Source of the DNA: Montifringilla adamsi
Taxonomy: Eukaryota > Chordata > Aves > Passeriformes > Passeridae
Direction: 5' to 3'
Assembly (NCBI GenBank): GCA_017590115.1
Contig: JAGGNK010010337.1
Coordinates: 5,407,679 to 5,471,678, forward strand
Length of the DNA stretch: 64,000 nucleotides
The notes beneath the pieces are model-generated. The model made no database searches and was not told where the DNA came from. It saw only the letters and a list, made by a program, of their open reading frames with translations. This document shows positions 23,096 through 34,935 of the stretch, piece after piece; position 1 is the stretch's first letter; every line of letters begins with the position of its first letter. Both the position numbers and the translations under genes were made by a program.

Positions 23096-26075
23096 AACTG
23101 CTTTATGCTTCCCCCCCTTTTTTGCTGACTGCTTGCACTTTCTTCAGAAAAAGTGTCTGTTTGGGTTTTACTGGGAGCAAACATTTCGTGTGCATCCAGG
23201 GCTGTTTGCACGTGCAAAAACGCCTTTTGTTGTTGGTGCCTGCATGGCAATGCACACACCAGGAAAACATTCCTGCTCACGGAGCATTCACCTGCAACTT
23301 GCTTGGATTGAGTGAAGAACTGAGCTGTGGCAGGCTCATGAAATAAATTCCAGCATCTTCTGCTTCAGCCGTGTGGACTGGGAGGGAGACACAGCCCTTT
23401 ATTCCTGTGCTGCCAGATCCAGCACTGGTGCCAGCCAGGCCCTGCTGCTGCCCTGCAGCAAAGGCACCTGGCCTGTGCACCCTTGGGCAGGGCCAAGTCA
23501 GCGCTGGCCCTGGGCACTGCAGCAGGAGGCTGTGAGAAAGGACAGCTCGGGAGCCATCACAAACACAGGTTGCACTGTGAGCACCAGTCAGTCTGCAGAC
23601 CGTTTGAGTCAGTGAGGCGTACTTCCCATGGGAACTCTTAGTCCTGGCTAACTTCAGGCAGGACCAATTAGAGCAGGGAGTAAATACACTTAGCATGCTC
23701 AGGAAAATACATCTAAAGCTGTTTATACACATTCCTTTGGACCAGTCAGCAACAAAAATGTCCTTACAGCTGTTTCCTCCTTCCTTTCTTCCCTCTCTCT
23801 CTCTGTGCAGCTTCAAAAATAAAGCTCGCTGGCCTCACCTAACCCTTGCTGGGTTTACTCCTATTCACTCCCAAGCCTGTCAGGTCTTGTGTGCCACCAG
23901 CCCCTCAACTGGTGAGCTTCCAGCAGACTTCTAACTGTGGCATTTTTCTGGCTCCACTCAAGGAGCCAAGAGGAAAATGCAATGCAATAGAAGCCAAGAG
24001 GAAAAAGGTTTGCATGTTCACTTATAATCAAGGAGCTGATACCTAGCACCAAATCACCTTCCTCACCTCGGGCCACCTTCGTCATTGGGCTGGGGCTTTG
24101 CGCACACGGTGCACTTGATTGGTCCTAATGGCACCCTGAGAGCCACTGCCAAAGCCATAACTGCTATCTAACAAGGATGATCTCAGGAGATGGGGCCGTG
24201 GCCACAGGGACCATTTGCAGGGAACAGGGAACCCGGATCTCATGTCCAAGACCACTGCCCTACCCACAGCGTCGTTCTTTTTCCTCATTGCTATCATGCT
24301 TGCCTCAATGTGCATGTTTTATATCAGTCACATTAGCTACATGGGGATTTTCCTGTTTTCCAGGTGAGGGACTGAGGCATTTGTAAGAGAACTCCAACTG
24401 AATGATTCAGTTGTGCAGCATAAATAGTGTCTGATCCTAAAGAAAAATCATCCCATTAAGTTTCACTGTGAACCAGTATTTTGTTTCTCAAAAGAAGTGG
24501 GGTACTGTAATTTGGACTCATTCAAGATGAGAACGGTTTTCTCTTCAAAGCCAGGATAAAACATGAATATGACTAAATTCTCTATGATAAAAAAAAAATC
24601 ATACCTTTTTTATTTTTTTTTTAAATCTGGACAAGACTAGTTAGACTTACTTTATATTTCATATAACCTATTACACCACATTTAAAAAAGTTGTTTCAAG
24701 ATTTTAAAACCAGCACTTTTCATACTAAAAATATTTCAAGATATTTGGGGTTTTGACAGAGCTGCATTCTCCAAAGGAAAACCCGCTCTTCCTGTATTTG
24801 CCCTACCAGCTGTTTGGTGATTTTTTACACAGTACAGCTGAGGTGTGGGAGTGACAGCACCTCCAGAGCTGGGCAGGAAAGGGGAAGAGATTCATCTCCC
24901 CCAGCCAACAAGGATGGGCAAGGCTCTTTGTTTTCCAAAGCTTTCTCCTACCAATCCAGCTGTGGTTAAATGGCCAGCCAGTATATGCCATGGAGGCCAG
25001 CTCAGAATAATCCACTAGGCATTGAAGTCACAAGTCCAAGTTTCTGGAAAGAGCTCTCTGCCCAGCTCAGGGAGGCTGAGCTTGAGAACATCTGGCTGAG
25101 ACACACGTGCATGCACACACACACACACACACACAGAGCAATTCTCCCCCCTCAGCTAATACAGCTTTTGCTCAGAGTACTTTAAAGCTTGATTCCAGTG
25201 ATCACAGTGGCTTTGTGAGCACATCTCGCTAATGGAGCAGTTCCAGGCTTTATTTGGTCAACCCTCTCCACCTTCCCTCATGCTTGTACAGCAGAGCAGA
25301 GCCTAACAAGATGGATGTGATGCAATGCCTCACTCTCTGGTCCATAAAGTAGGAAGCCCACAGCCTGGATAGAAACAAAGACATGATGCCCCGTGTGTGT
25401 TTAGGTCTGGAAGGTTAACAGTACATTAATATCTGATGGGAGGAAAGGCAGAACCAGATGTGTTCAGATGAGCAAGACAGAATACGTAGTCATCAAAATG
25501 TGACATACCTGTGTGAACTGCTTGGTTTTGTCACAGATTTCTACACATCTAAAGAGTAAGTGAAGTGAAACCCTCTGTCTTGGGTCTGAAGTGTGTAGGA
25601 GAGTTCCCCCTCCATTCAGACATGGTCTCCCAAACACAAAAGAATGAAGAAGACTCTGGTTATAGCTTATATGACTACGCCTAGTCCACACAGGAAGAAA
25701 GAAATGGTAACAAGATCAAGATCTTTGCCAAAGAAGAATTCAAGCCACACAATTACACCTGTCTTCCAAACAAAAAACACTCCTTCTGAAACAATGCTGT
25801 CTAGATGATCAGACTCCATCAAGAAAAAAGACCATTTTTGCATGTGCCAAGTCAACCAGCAATGCAGGACAAAATGGGGGTGGTAAGAGGTAGCCAACAC
25901 TGCCCAGAAGAGCAGGTGGCAATGAATGCCACACAAGCCTCAGCACCATCCCGCAGGAGCAGCTCTGTGATAGGAAAAGCCTTCAATCACTAGTCAACCT
26001 AAGCAAAGAACAGTCTTGCTGGAAAGCTGAGATTCAGTGAAATCCATGTGTTAGCAAGTGATTAGTGCCTTTCCT
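23096..26075. other. Unique non-coding tract, no gene recognised
   Basis: The 179-codon minus-strand frame at 23277-23816 carries no recognisable domain and overlaps plus-strand frames. A pattern near 24225-24290 ('cccggatctcatgtccaaga') faintly recalls an antisense MIR end but is too weak to call. Contains a CA microsatellite, listed separately. Confidence 0.65.
25114..25135. repeat. (CA)n microsatellite
   Basis: Eleven CA units preceded by 'cacacgtgcatg'. Simple repeat in non-coding DNA. Confidence 0.95.
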
Positions 26076-26277
26076 TGAAAATTTTCAATTATTTTTCTTT
26101 TATGGGAAATCTGAAAAGCCTTAAAGTGAAAGATCTTCAGCAGCTGAAAAAGTATCTTTCATTTTCCAACAGAACCTGTAAATTTCCATGGAATAAGTCA
26201 ATGAAAACGAACATTTTGTCACTCACATCAACATTTTCCAGGAAGGTGGGAGAGGATAAGGGGAAACATTATTTTTG
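26076..26277. mobile_element. Old A/T-rich palindromic repeat, MITE-like
   Basis: 'tgaaaattttcaattatttt' (26076-26095) is itself palindromic at its centre. It is followed by 'tttcattttccaacagaacc', 'aaatttccatggaat', 'caatgaaaacgaacattttg' and 'catcaacattttcca'. The succession of aaaattttc, ttttcca and gaaaacgaacattttg words resembles the same broad class as the element at 22945-23095. Diverged, no coding capacity, family not assigned. Confidence 0.4.
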
Positions 26278-27669
26278 ACAAGGTCTGCTGATTGGCAGAG
26301 CTCTTTAATAAATAGATCAGGCCAGAGCACACGACTTCAGTCCACATGGCAGAACGGTTGGTCCTTGAAAGGCTGATAGAGATCTTGTTGGCTGAGTTTC
26401 CTCTGTGGTTGACAGAGCATTAGCTAAAGACAGGATACAGGCAACCAGTCCTGCTGAGAATGACTGGATGCCAAACCAGTGGCTGGCAAGATCTCTAAAG
26501 GCTTAATGATAGAACGCAAATGCTCACACAGAGACCTGAGCAGCAGAGAATTTGCTAGCGGGGAAACTGCAGGCTACCACATACCGTAACAGGAGCTTGC
26601 TCTCAAGGAGTGAGAAAAAAAATAACAAAAAAGAGAGAAGGTCGGCTCTTCAAGTATTTCCAAGGTGGTTTTAACCTTTCTCCAAAGAGGCAAATCCAAC
26701 ATTAAACACCAGGAGAATAAATCAGCTGCAGGGACTGGCAAAAGGCTGAGAATCTAAATTACAGCAAGGTCAATAGGAAGCAGGGGGCTGCTCAGAGGGA
26801 GCCGGAGTGAGAAATTCAGCACATCTGGTAGGTACAAAGCAATGCCCTTCGGGCAAACTCAGCCCCCAGCCCACCCCTATGCAGGGCCTAGAACTCAGCA
26901 GAGGGAACAACACACGCAGAGACAGCCACGGGGAGGTCCTGTCTGAGGGAAATCCGTCTGCAAGAGGGTGGAGGGGGAAAAAGAAAAAAAAAGGCAGGTG
27001 AATAAATGAGAAGCAGCAGTGTTAAGGCTGTGCAGCTCGTGTGGCCGCCTGAACAGATGTGAGCTGCTGCCTCTGCTGGCTCAGGGGATGCTCTCCTGCT
27101 CTGGAGACTGAGCTGGCTGCAGTGTTTTCTTTGGTGTGGTTGCATGCGTGCCAACAGCAGGGCTGCACCACCCCTGGCACAGACAGCCCCACCACGGATC
27201 TCGCAGGAGAGCTCCAGGGCAGCGCCTGCATCCCCACTGTAAGGTGCTATGCTTTGCCAGCCCTCTGCTTCACACAGCTCATGGGACATAAAAATCAATG
27301 CAGGGAAGCCTTAAAGCTCCCCTAAATGTCTGTGGGAAGCAGGCAGGCCTGAGCATTGGCACAGCACATGAGGGAGTCCAAGCAGATCTCTGGAGAAGAA
27401 AATAAAAGAGTAGCATGCAGCTGATTTTTCTGTTGATTTGGAGAGGCTTGTCAATCAAGCACCCTTTGAATGTGTAATGGGTGGATTGCAGCCCAAACCC
27501 ATATGTACAAGAAAATGTCAATAAAAGCTGTATAGGCCTTGAATGTACATGCAGAGGCATGGCATGGAAAGCAAGCTGAAAACCAGGGCAAAGAGCAGGA
27601 AAAATAAGAATGGAAAAGGTTTTGTTGGAGACAAAAGTAGGTCAGAGACTGATGGTGTTTTGGGGGATG
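26278..27669. other. Unique non-coding tract, no gene recognised
   Basis: No repeat family or exon was recognised. The part from about 26300 to 26640 is repeat-free and could hold regulatory sequence, but nothing specific marks it. Confidence 0.65.
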
Positions 27670-27740
27670 TATCACAGAAACACAGAATATTCTGAGTGGG
27701 AATGGGATCCACATGGATCATTGAGTCCAGCTCCTGTATG
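27670..27740 (-). mobile_element. CR1 LINE or CR1-tailed SINE 3' end, antisense
   Basis: 'cacagaaacacagaatattc' (27673-27692) followed by 'tgagtgggaatgggatccac', 'atggatcattgagtccag' and 'ctcctg' is the reverse complement of a young avian CR1 3' end ('caggagttggactcgatgatcc...gaatattctgtgattctgtg'). The sequence to the right no longer matches, so the copy is short and 5' truncated. The same tail is shared by the songbird SINE at 45524-45667, so from 70 bases the parent cannot be decided. No tRNA-like head is visible here, which favours CR1. Confidence 0.75.
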
Positions 27741-28019
27741 GAGGCACAATTAGCTGGCATCGCAATGCTGAGCTTATTTGGGCTGTGGGACCAGCAGAGG
27801 TTTGGTGGCCAGGCTCCCCTGGCAGCATCAGCACTGCCTGCACATCAGTGGGGCAAGCTCTGCTCTGCTGGGTTCAGTCAGGTATCCCTGTGGGAATGCT
27901 TCCCTGTGTGGCAACCCTTTGATTTGCTCTCAGTTCAGATGGTACCACATCAATCCTCTGACCTCTGTCTGAGTTTGGATTTGAGTTTGCCACAATATAA
28001 AACAGATAAATTAAAACTT
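27741..28019. other. Unique non-coding sequence
   Basis: No recognisable feature. Confidence 0.6.
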
Positions 28020-28240
28020 TGATCTCAAATACCCCCAGGATTGTGAAGTGTTTTCAACACTTATGAGTATTCCATTACCATTTGAATACTTTACAGTGTA
28101 ATTCCCTTTTAACAGTTCATCATTTCTTGCTTGCATTATTTTTTGCTGCTATTTATCACCATATCTAACAAGATTGCCTTTTGTAACTAATGCAAAAGAA
28201 CACGGGGAGATAAATAGCCTTTGAAAGTGAAATGGATGGC
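28020..28240. other. Possible conserved non-coding tract
   Basis: AT-rich, repeat-free sequence with multiple ATTA/TAAT-type cores and words such as 'tgcattattttttgctgc' and 'taactaatgcaaaa', the last resembling an octamer/POU site (ATGCAAA). Texture suggests an enhancer-like element, without any measured conservation. Confidence 0.2.
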
Positions 28241-28966
28241 ACAGAAAGGAAAAAAAGTATAATAATAGATATTCAAGAAGAATTAAATTGGGAGTTCTAG
28301 AGCTTCTACCTGATGGTGGCAAGGAAAGTGCAGAAAACCTTGCAGATGGCAGCTCCTATGTGACGCACAGGAGTAATTCTTTTCCAATGTACCAAGGAAG
28401 GAAGCAGAGATGTTGACTGTCCCTCCCACTGCTCCCAAATGCAGGTGTTGGTCCAGTTACAAGCTGCTGTCATCAACGGTGGTGTCACTCAGAAGAGAAC
28501 ACTGTGGGAAGAACACTGGGAATGGGTCCTTTCTCCCCAGCTCTTCAGCCTGACTTTGAACTAGTTCAAGGTATTGGAACATGAGCATCAGAATAATATG
28601 AATATTTAAATATGTATAAACATATAGGGCTATCTATGTATTATTTGAATGTGAACAGACATGTAAATTTACATTACCTTTTTGTTCAGCTGCCAACCTC
28701 TGCCTAGCCCAAGCCACAGTGACCTACTGAAACCGTGGCTCAGGTGACTGCTTTGCTCAAGGGCTTGGAGGAAGGGAAGAGCTGTGGCCATGACCCCAAA
28801 GAAATTGCTGCATGGGGAAGGGAAAGCAAGGATGTGAGCTGAGGTGCTCAGTGTCACCAGGACAAAGCCAGTCAGTGTCAGAGTAAGCTTGAAAGCCTTA
28901 TAAAGAAGCATTTATAACTTCTCCAGAGTCGATTTAAAACCGGCTGTCGATGTAGTGACTAAAGCT
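28241..28966. other. Unique non-coding tract, no gene recognised
   Basis: No repeat family or exon was recognised. Confidence 0.65.
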
Positions 28967-29030
28967 GCAATCCTCAAAGGTATTTAGGTATTTGATTCTC
29001 TGATCAAACCAAACCTTTGAGGATCTGGGC
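28967..29030. mobile_element. Short palindromic repeat, MITE-like
   Basis: The arms 'tcctcaaagg' (28971-28980) and 'cctttgagga' (29014-29023) are perfect reverse complements around a 33-base centre that begins 'tatttaggta'. The ends read 'gcaatcctcaaagg' and 'cctttgaggatctgggc'. This closely resembles a sauropsid repeat with 'agatcctcaaaggtatttag' on one side and its complement on the other. A related, more decayed copy lies at 57466-57545. It is probably the residue of a non-autonomous DNA transposon. It could form a hairpin but has no features of a known RNA gene. Confidence 0.55.
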
Positions 29031-29801
29031 TCCAGTGCAAGGACTTTCTACCTAGACAAGCAGGAGTAATAGTTTGGGCAAAAGTACCAGCCATGTGGCC
29101 CCCAGGCCAGCTCCCCTGATGGATGTGGTTCTAATAGTGGCTTAGATCCTCAATAGGTGGGTCCCAGGTCCTCAGAGCCTCTCTGAACTGCATGGGTTTC
29201 ACACACTGTCTTGATGTGTGGTACTGTCTGCCTTTGCCAGCGCTGCCATCCCCTTGAGCTCCTGTTGCTGTGGCAAGGCTGAGGTTCTGCAGCACTGGTG
29301 AGGGAGCAGGGAGCCTTTCTAGAAAGATGGGAAGATATGGGCAAATGAGGAGAGTAAGGAAAAACCAGCGCAGTTAAGGGACTCAGTCAAAAAGCTGCTA
29401 TAGGGTAGGATGGTAGGTGCATCCTGGGGCAGCTCCTATGGGAAGCTGGAAGAGTCACTGGGAGAGGGGAAGAGTCACTAAACTACACAATGGAGACATT
29501 CTAATCAGAGGTGGCTAGCACCTCATCTAGTCAGATATACTATTTGGCTAAAGTTGACATATCCCTGTGGACCATTAAAGCTTCAATCAGTTTGAAAAGG
29601 AATTTTTCTTGGTGAAAAGGAGAGAAAAAGACTCACTGATGCTCTTTACCTCGTGTTTAGGACATTGGCCACACTTTAAATCCCTATTCTGCCTGATTCA
29701 GAATGATCTCAAAAACCTCTGCAAGTAGGAAAAAAAATGAAGGTGGGAGGTGATGGTTTAAAAACGCTGCATTGGAATGTTTAAAATATGTCAAAACTTC
29801 T

Positions 29802-29804
29802 CTT

Positions 29805-29842
<38 letters not shown>

Positions 29843-29843
29843 T
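29802..29843. repeat. T-rich simple repeat
   Basis: Runs of 7, 12 and 20 T separated by single C. It may be the complement of an old retroposon poly-A tail, but no parent element is recognisable to its left. Length is likely unstable. Confidence 0.95.
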
Positions 29844-30273
29844 ATGGGAGAATGGGAAATTCATCAAACCTGACACTTCCCATGAAGAGTTCTGGCTCCA
29901 ATGAATCAGTATATTTGGACACTCCCTGAATCCCCCCCCCACTCTTCACCACCATTTCAGCCAAATATTCTTGGCTGGTTCTAATTATACAGCCATATAT
30001 TTTTATATGCACACACAGCCAGTGTGCACACGTGAAGGCTCAGTAATCACAGATCAGACGGGGAGGAAAGTGTTGATAAGACCTTAGCTGCTCCACAACA
30101 TAAAAAATTGTCTGAGAACCCTTTTCCCCCCCACCTCTTCACCTCACCCTCCCAGGAAAAGCCTAGCAGAAGAGGCGGTGGGCTCTGCAGATGGCAGCCA
30201 CGTGCACTGGCTGGCTGAGTCCCCGTCTTGACATTTCTGCATTTCTCTAGTGCCCTCCTCAGGTTTTGCAGAA

Positions 30274-30319
30274 GTTCACCTTCCTCTGGATGCGAGGTTC
30301 ACCTTCCTCTGGATGTGAG
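30274..30319. repeat. Tandem duplication, 23-bp unit
   Basis: The unit beginning 'gttcaccttcctctggatg' occurs at 30274-30296 and 30297-30319 with one mismatch (gcgag versus gtgag). Recent local duplication in non-coding DNA. Confidence 0.95.
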
Positions 30320-31179
30320 ACTACATCTAGCCCTGCTGTTCCACTGCCAGGCATCCAGCAGCCTTGAGGGAAGGTGAGAACTGGTGCTTTCCACACCCAG
30401 TGGGAGGCCAGGGAAATGAAGAAGTCCAGGGAATGCAATATCCTCAATTATGAAACTCAACATCAAGAGCTTCTACACTTCAGGGTGTGCTTACAGCCCT
30501 GGAGAAAAGGGTCCCTGTCTTGAGTCCTGGCATTGCCAATGAGAGCCAAGGGCACTAAGCATCCAACAGACATCCAGCACTTCATAGGATCTACCCATCG
30601 TTCAGGGAATTACCTGAGCCCAAAGCTGCTGACACGGTTTCAGTGAGGGTTCCTACACCATATGAGATCGACCCTCTTAAGGAAGGGGGGTAGGGGAAAG
30701 GGTTTTCTCTGAAAATTATGAAAGAGTTAAAGTTGAAAGCAAACAGGCCACCCAGCTCTCCCTTTAACCCTCCTACAGCAGAAGAGACCCGAGGGCCAGC
30801 CAAATCTACCAGTTCTAGGAAATTATTTTAAAAAAGGACATACACACATTGGGGGGTGGGAAGACCAATCCATTTTCACAAGAATCTGTCCTTGATTAAA
30901 ACAGAAACATGGAAGTGGGGGAAAGAACCGATTATTCAGCAGAGAGCTCAGAAGAACAAATAAAAAAGGGGGAAAAAAAAAAAAAGCATATTTGTTCAGG
31001 GTGTGATAGAGAGGATTCCAAAGCGCATGGAGACAATTGGAAATTAGGTCTATTGAAGCAGAGGCATTGCCACTCAGGGTGAGGAATCAAAGGGCAAGTC
31101 CCGGGGAGGCGGCGGGCTGGGGTGGCCACCCCCGGGTGGGCAGTGACAGGCAGGCTCGAGCGTGTGACCTCTCATAAAA

Positions 31180-31880
31180 TCCTTCCAGGGGGCTTTCACA
31201 TATTGTGTGGAGCATAAGCTGATTTCCACACACAGAGATTCCTAATGAAGATGTCCTTCAGGAGGCGAGGGGTAATGAAACCAGCCTGTCTGCCAAGCCC
31301 CCACTGAAGGTGGCACGGATGTATAACGGAATATGTTAAGGCATGGGAAAAAATGCTGCTGGCCTCAATGCCATGCAATAAAACAATGAACTCCATGTGC
31401 ATTAAATCTGAACTACCTGAATGCTAGAGGCTTGAGGGAAGATCAAGAAACCCCTGGTTTCTTATTGCAGACCAGACCAGAGCAGCTTCAGAGAGTGCCT
31501 CTGGTTAAGAAGCAGTTATCATCTGCCTCAGACTGACCTGGCCAGAGTTTGAGCTAGTCTGAACAGAGATTTATTAACCCTCACAGTCAGAGATCAATAA
31601 ATAGCTTCCTCTGGAGCAGGCAAACTGCCCGGAATACAAAAATGAGCCTGCCACCAATTTGCTCTCCCCACATCCAATAAAAAGATGTTCTAATTCCCCA
31701 AAAGACAGCATTTTCTTATTTCTATAGTGTTTTGAAGCCAACTGTAATATTCACATCTAATTGCATGGCCCATTGCCATGTAGAGTATGGTTGTTAGCAA
31801 CATAATTTGTGCACTTCTCTGGGGTCATTTGGAAACTATCTGTACTTACACCCTGCTCATCTCCTCTGCTGAGTGTGTGC
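31180..31880. other. Possible conserved non-coding tract
   Basis: About 700 bases are free of recognisable repeats and homopolymers. They carry homeodomain-like cores ('cctaatgaag', 'ggtaatgaaacc', 'ccaataaaaag', 'tctaattgcatgg') and a GC-rich left shoulder. Of all stretches in the window, this one most resembles a vertebrate developmental enhancer by texture. I could not compare genomes, so the call is tentative. No open frame reads like protein. Confidence 0.25.
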
Positions 31881-34837
31881 TGGTCACTCAGTCTTATCGT
31901 GCTGCAAAGGGCAAGGTGCACCACTGAGATTTATGTGCAGGAGAAGAAAGAGTAGATGATGTTCTTCAGGGTCAAAGCCACCCCAGTGCTTCATCTCTCC
32001 AATTAACTACTCTGCTAGGGAGAGAGATAAGGCTAAAAGTGGGGTGGAATAAAAGATTTAAATCACAGTTTGAATTTTTATTTTTTTAATTGAAGCTTCA
32101 TTGGAAGAAAGGGTGAAGGCTTACTATACAAAAAAACCCCCAAACTATTTTTCAGGCAAAAGTAAAAGTCAAAAACACAGGACTGCCATGACTGTTCTAG
32201 AAACCAAACCATGAATGAAATGTGGGGAAAAGAAAGATGCTCTAACAAAGTGCCACAGGATCTTTTCCATTGGCTCCAGTGAGCAGTTCCACTCGACTTT
32301 GAAAAAGTCACAATTATTAGATTTTTATCTCTATTCACACTGTGCTTCAAGATACCTCAGCCATGCCTTTAAACAAAGGGATGAAGCTCCTTGCTCAAGG
32401 AGTCCCTGAGCTGCAAATCTCTAGAAGTTGGAGTCTCTATTGGAGATAATCTTTTGCTTCAAAGCTCTCCCGTGCATTTTCTGTCAGTGATGGGTGATTG
32501 TTTGCTGTGTACCTTCACACTGAGTCATCCCTAACTTATTTCCCAATCCTTTTCTACATGTCATTATTCTTATTCATTGACTCCTGCCTCATATAATTCT
32601 GTTTACAAATCCTTCTGGCTGTCTCCAAGCATCTTAACACATCTCCATCTCCAAAACATGATATACTCTATTTTAGAAAAGTTTAAGAGCTCACGCAGGT
32701 GGAAACTGTCAGGAATAGCTCCCTGTTACTCACTCTTCGGAGGCTACACAGGGGTGTGACAACATAAGAAAACCCTGCCTGGTAAAATCAGATCACAGCT
32801 TTTGACAGTCAGTGTTTTCAGACATATCCAAGCTGTAGCTAGAGCTTGGCAGGGAAGACTTTCCCTTACTTATAAAAGTTTTTGAAACTTCAGTTGATGT
32901 TCCTCTCTACATCAGAAAGAAAACTGGAAGGAAATCTCAGAACTGTTCACAGACCATGAGCAAAAAAAGAAAAGAAAACAAAAAAACCCCTACAAAAACA
33001 AAGCAAGGTAAAACAAAAATTGTTACAGATAAAAATAATTTTAAAATATTAGATTTGGACTTTTCCTTGCTATTTAATATATTTCTTCTACTATAAATTA
33101 AATTTTTAAATTAAATTTTATTTCAATGTAGAAAACCTTTAAATTTTTAATCACTAAAAATAAATAAAGAAAAAAAATTGGTTTAGAAGATTTGCAACAG
33201 TTTTGTAAGCTGGAAAACTTGTTATAACCATCCTATTTACCACAAACAATTACAGTTTGAATATATTTGTCTTTTGTGACAGAAAAAAAAAAAGTGAAAT
33301 AAAATTTCCAACCCTTTCTAGCAGTGACTTCGGGTTTTTGTAACACTTTGCAAGGTGAGAGATGCACCAAAATAAAATTCTGACTTTGCCCAGCCCCTGT
33401 AACTGCTTGGAGCCAAGGATGTTGTCAAAGAAACTGGTGGATCCAAGACTGTTGATGGAGGAAAGAGAGAGGGTCTGAACTGAACAAAAGCACTTGTGCC
33501 AGTGAGTGAGATTTGTGTGGTTTGCCCCTTCTTTCCTGGCTGATCGTGCTGCAGCACACACCCGTCAAGGGGCTGAGGCACAGAGCCAGGAGCCAAAAGT
33601 GGCCAGGTGACCTTGAACGAGCATCGAATTCAGCAGGGGCTCAAAGCAGTGCAAGGGAGCCAGGAGAGGTGCTACTTGACCTGATGCTGGCCATGGGGGA
33701 TAAATAACCCTGCTTTACAGCAACCCCACTTGTTTTTCCAGTAGTTTTTCATCCACATTCAGTTCTCAGCTGTACATCTGACTCTTCGTAAATTCCAAAA
33801 ATTGATCCATTCAGGGCATAAGGGTTGAGGAAAAGAAAAGGGTCAGCAGATAGCAGGCAAGCCAGCTGCTGTGTTTATGTAGGGGTGAGGTTGCCAAATA
33901 GCTGCTGAGGGATGGGACAGTGGTGTGGCAGTCATTTTTCCCTCAGCAGAGCTGGCACACGGAGACAGAACATATCCAGACTTGCACTTGAGAGCTTCCA
34001 GGATTCATTGGCCCTGACATCTTCTGCCAGAAATAGAGAGAGATTCTGGAAACCACATCCCTGTCAAAAGGCCATTACTGTACCACCTTGGCTCTGCAAT
34101 GTGGCTCTGCTCCTTTCTACTGCCCTCTCCCGTGCCAGACACCTATCCCATCTCCTGGCAACTGCTCAGGAGGCATCCATGTGCCTTCTCACCCACAACC
34201 AAAAGTGACTGGGATCAAAGCAACAATTAGGGTAAGACTTTTTCAGGCTGGTTTGAAGGTTCACGTTCTGTGAAGGTAGCAGCTCCTTGGGCCATTAAAG
34301 ATAATAAGGACTCCAGAATCTGACATGTTTTGCTTGCAAAACTCCTATTTATGCTACTGGGAAAAGTAGTTTATTGAACACACAATATATACCTGGTAAA
34401 AATGTTTTTGGGGTGTGGTAGAGAACTCAGTCAACTGCCAACCCCTCTGGAGGTAGGACTGCATGGAAAATAAAATGTCAGAGAGGCACTGACAGCAAAT
34501 TTTCTGGGGTCGTTTTGCATGCCACCTGCTCAGTGGACCACAATGAAAAACAGGAAAGTGTCCAATTCTCATAAGAACATGAATGCCACATTGCATAAGA
34601 CCAAATGTCCAAGCAGTGCAGTATTTTGGATGTGACAGTAACTGGTAACAGGTATTCAGGGACAAATGTAAAGAACAGAGCATGGACAGATACTAGTCCC
34701 CAGGAAGCAGCACAAAATGCGTGTCTGTGTCCCTTAGAGATACCAGGGCACATGAGGGAACCTCCTTCCACTCTGGGGAAAAAAATATCACTGGGGGAAT
34801 GTGCCCAGTGGAAGTGAAGAAAACATTATAAATGACT
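31881..34837. other. Unique non-coding tract, no gene recognised
   Basis: The part from about 32940 to 33310 is very A/T-rich with short A runs. Near 33580-33720 a few words faintly recall a MIR copy but do not support a call. No exon or RNA gene was recognised. Confidence 0.65.
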
Positions 34838-34935
34838 TGGAGTCTGCCTCCCACTAACCAGGGGACAAGACATTTCATCTAGCCTGTGTCTCAGTTCCCA
34901 CCATGACATAGAGATGTTGCATCACTGCAGGATGG
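34838..34935 (+). mobile_element. Probable MIR-type SINE remnant
   Basis: 'ctgtgtctcagttcccacca' (34884-34903) matches the MIR word 'ctgtgcctcagtttcc', followed by 'catgacatagagatgttg' in place of 'catctgtaaaatggggat'. To the left, 'gtctgcctcccactaacc' and 'agacatttcatct' correspond to 'ctctgccactaact' and 'aagtcacttcacct'. The core is badly decayed, so confidence is moderate. Confidence 0.45.

Larger units (their letters stand above)
29031..31179. other. Unique non-coding tract, no gene recognised
   Basis: Contains a T-rich run and a short tandem duplication listed separately, plus a run of nine C near 29932-29940. A GC-rich patch at about 31098-31160 contains six CpG. Open frames are short and have no domains. 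Confidence 0.65.

Noticed and set aside
24220..24290. Possible antisense MIR end
   Set aside because: Only one short word resembles MIR and the core is absent.
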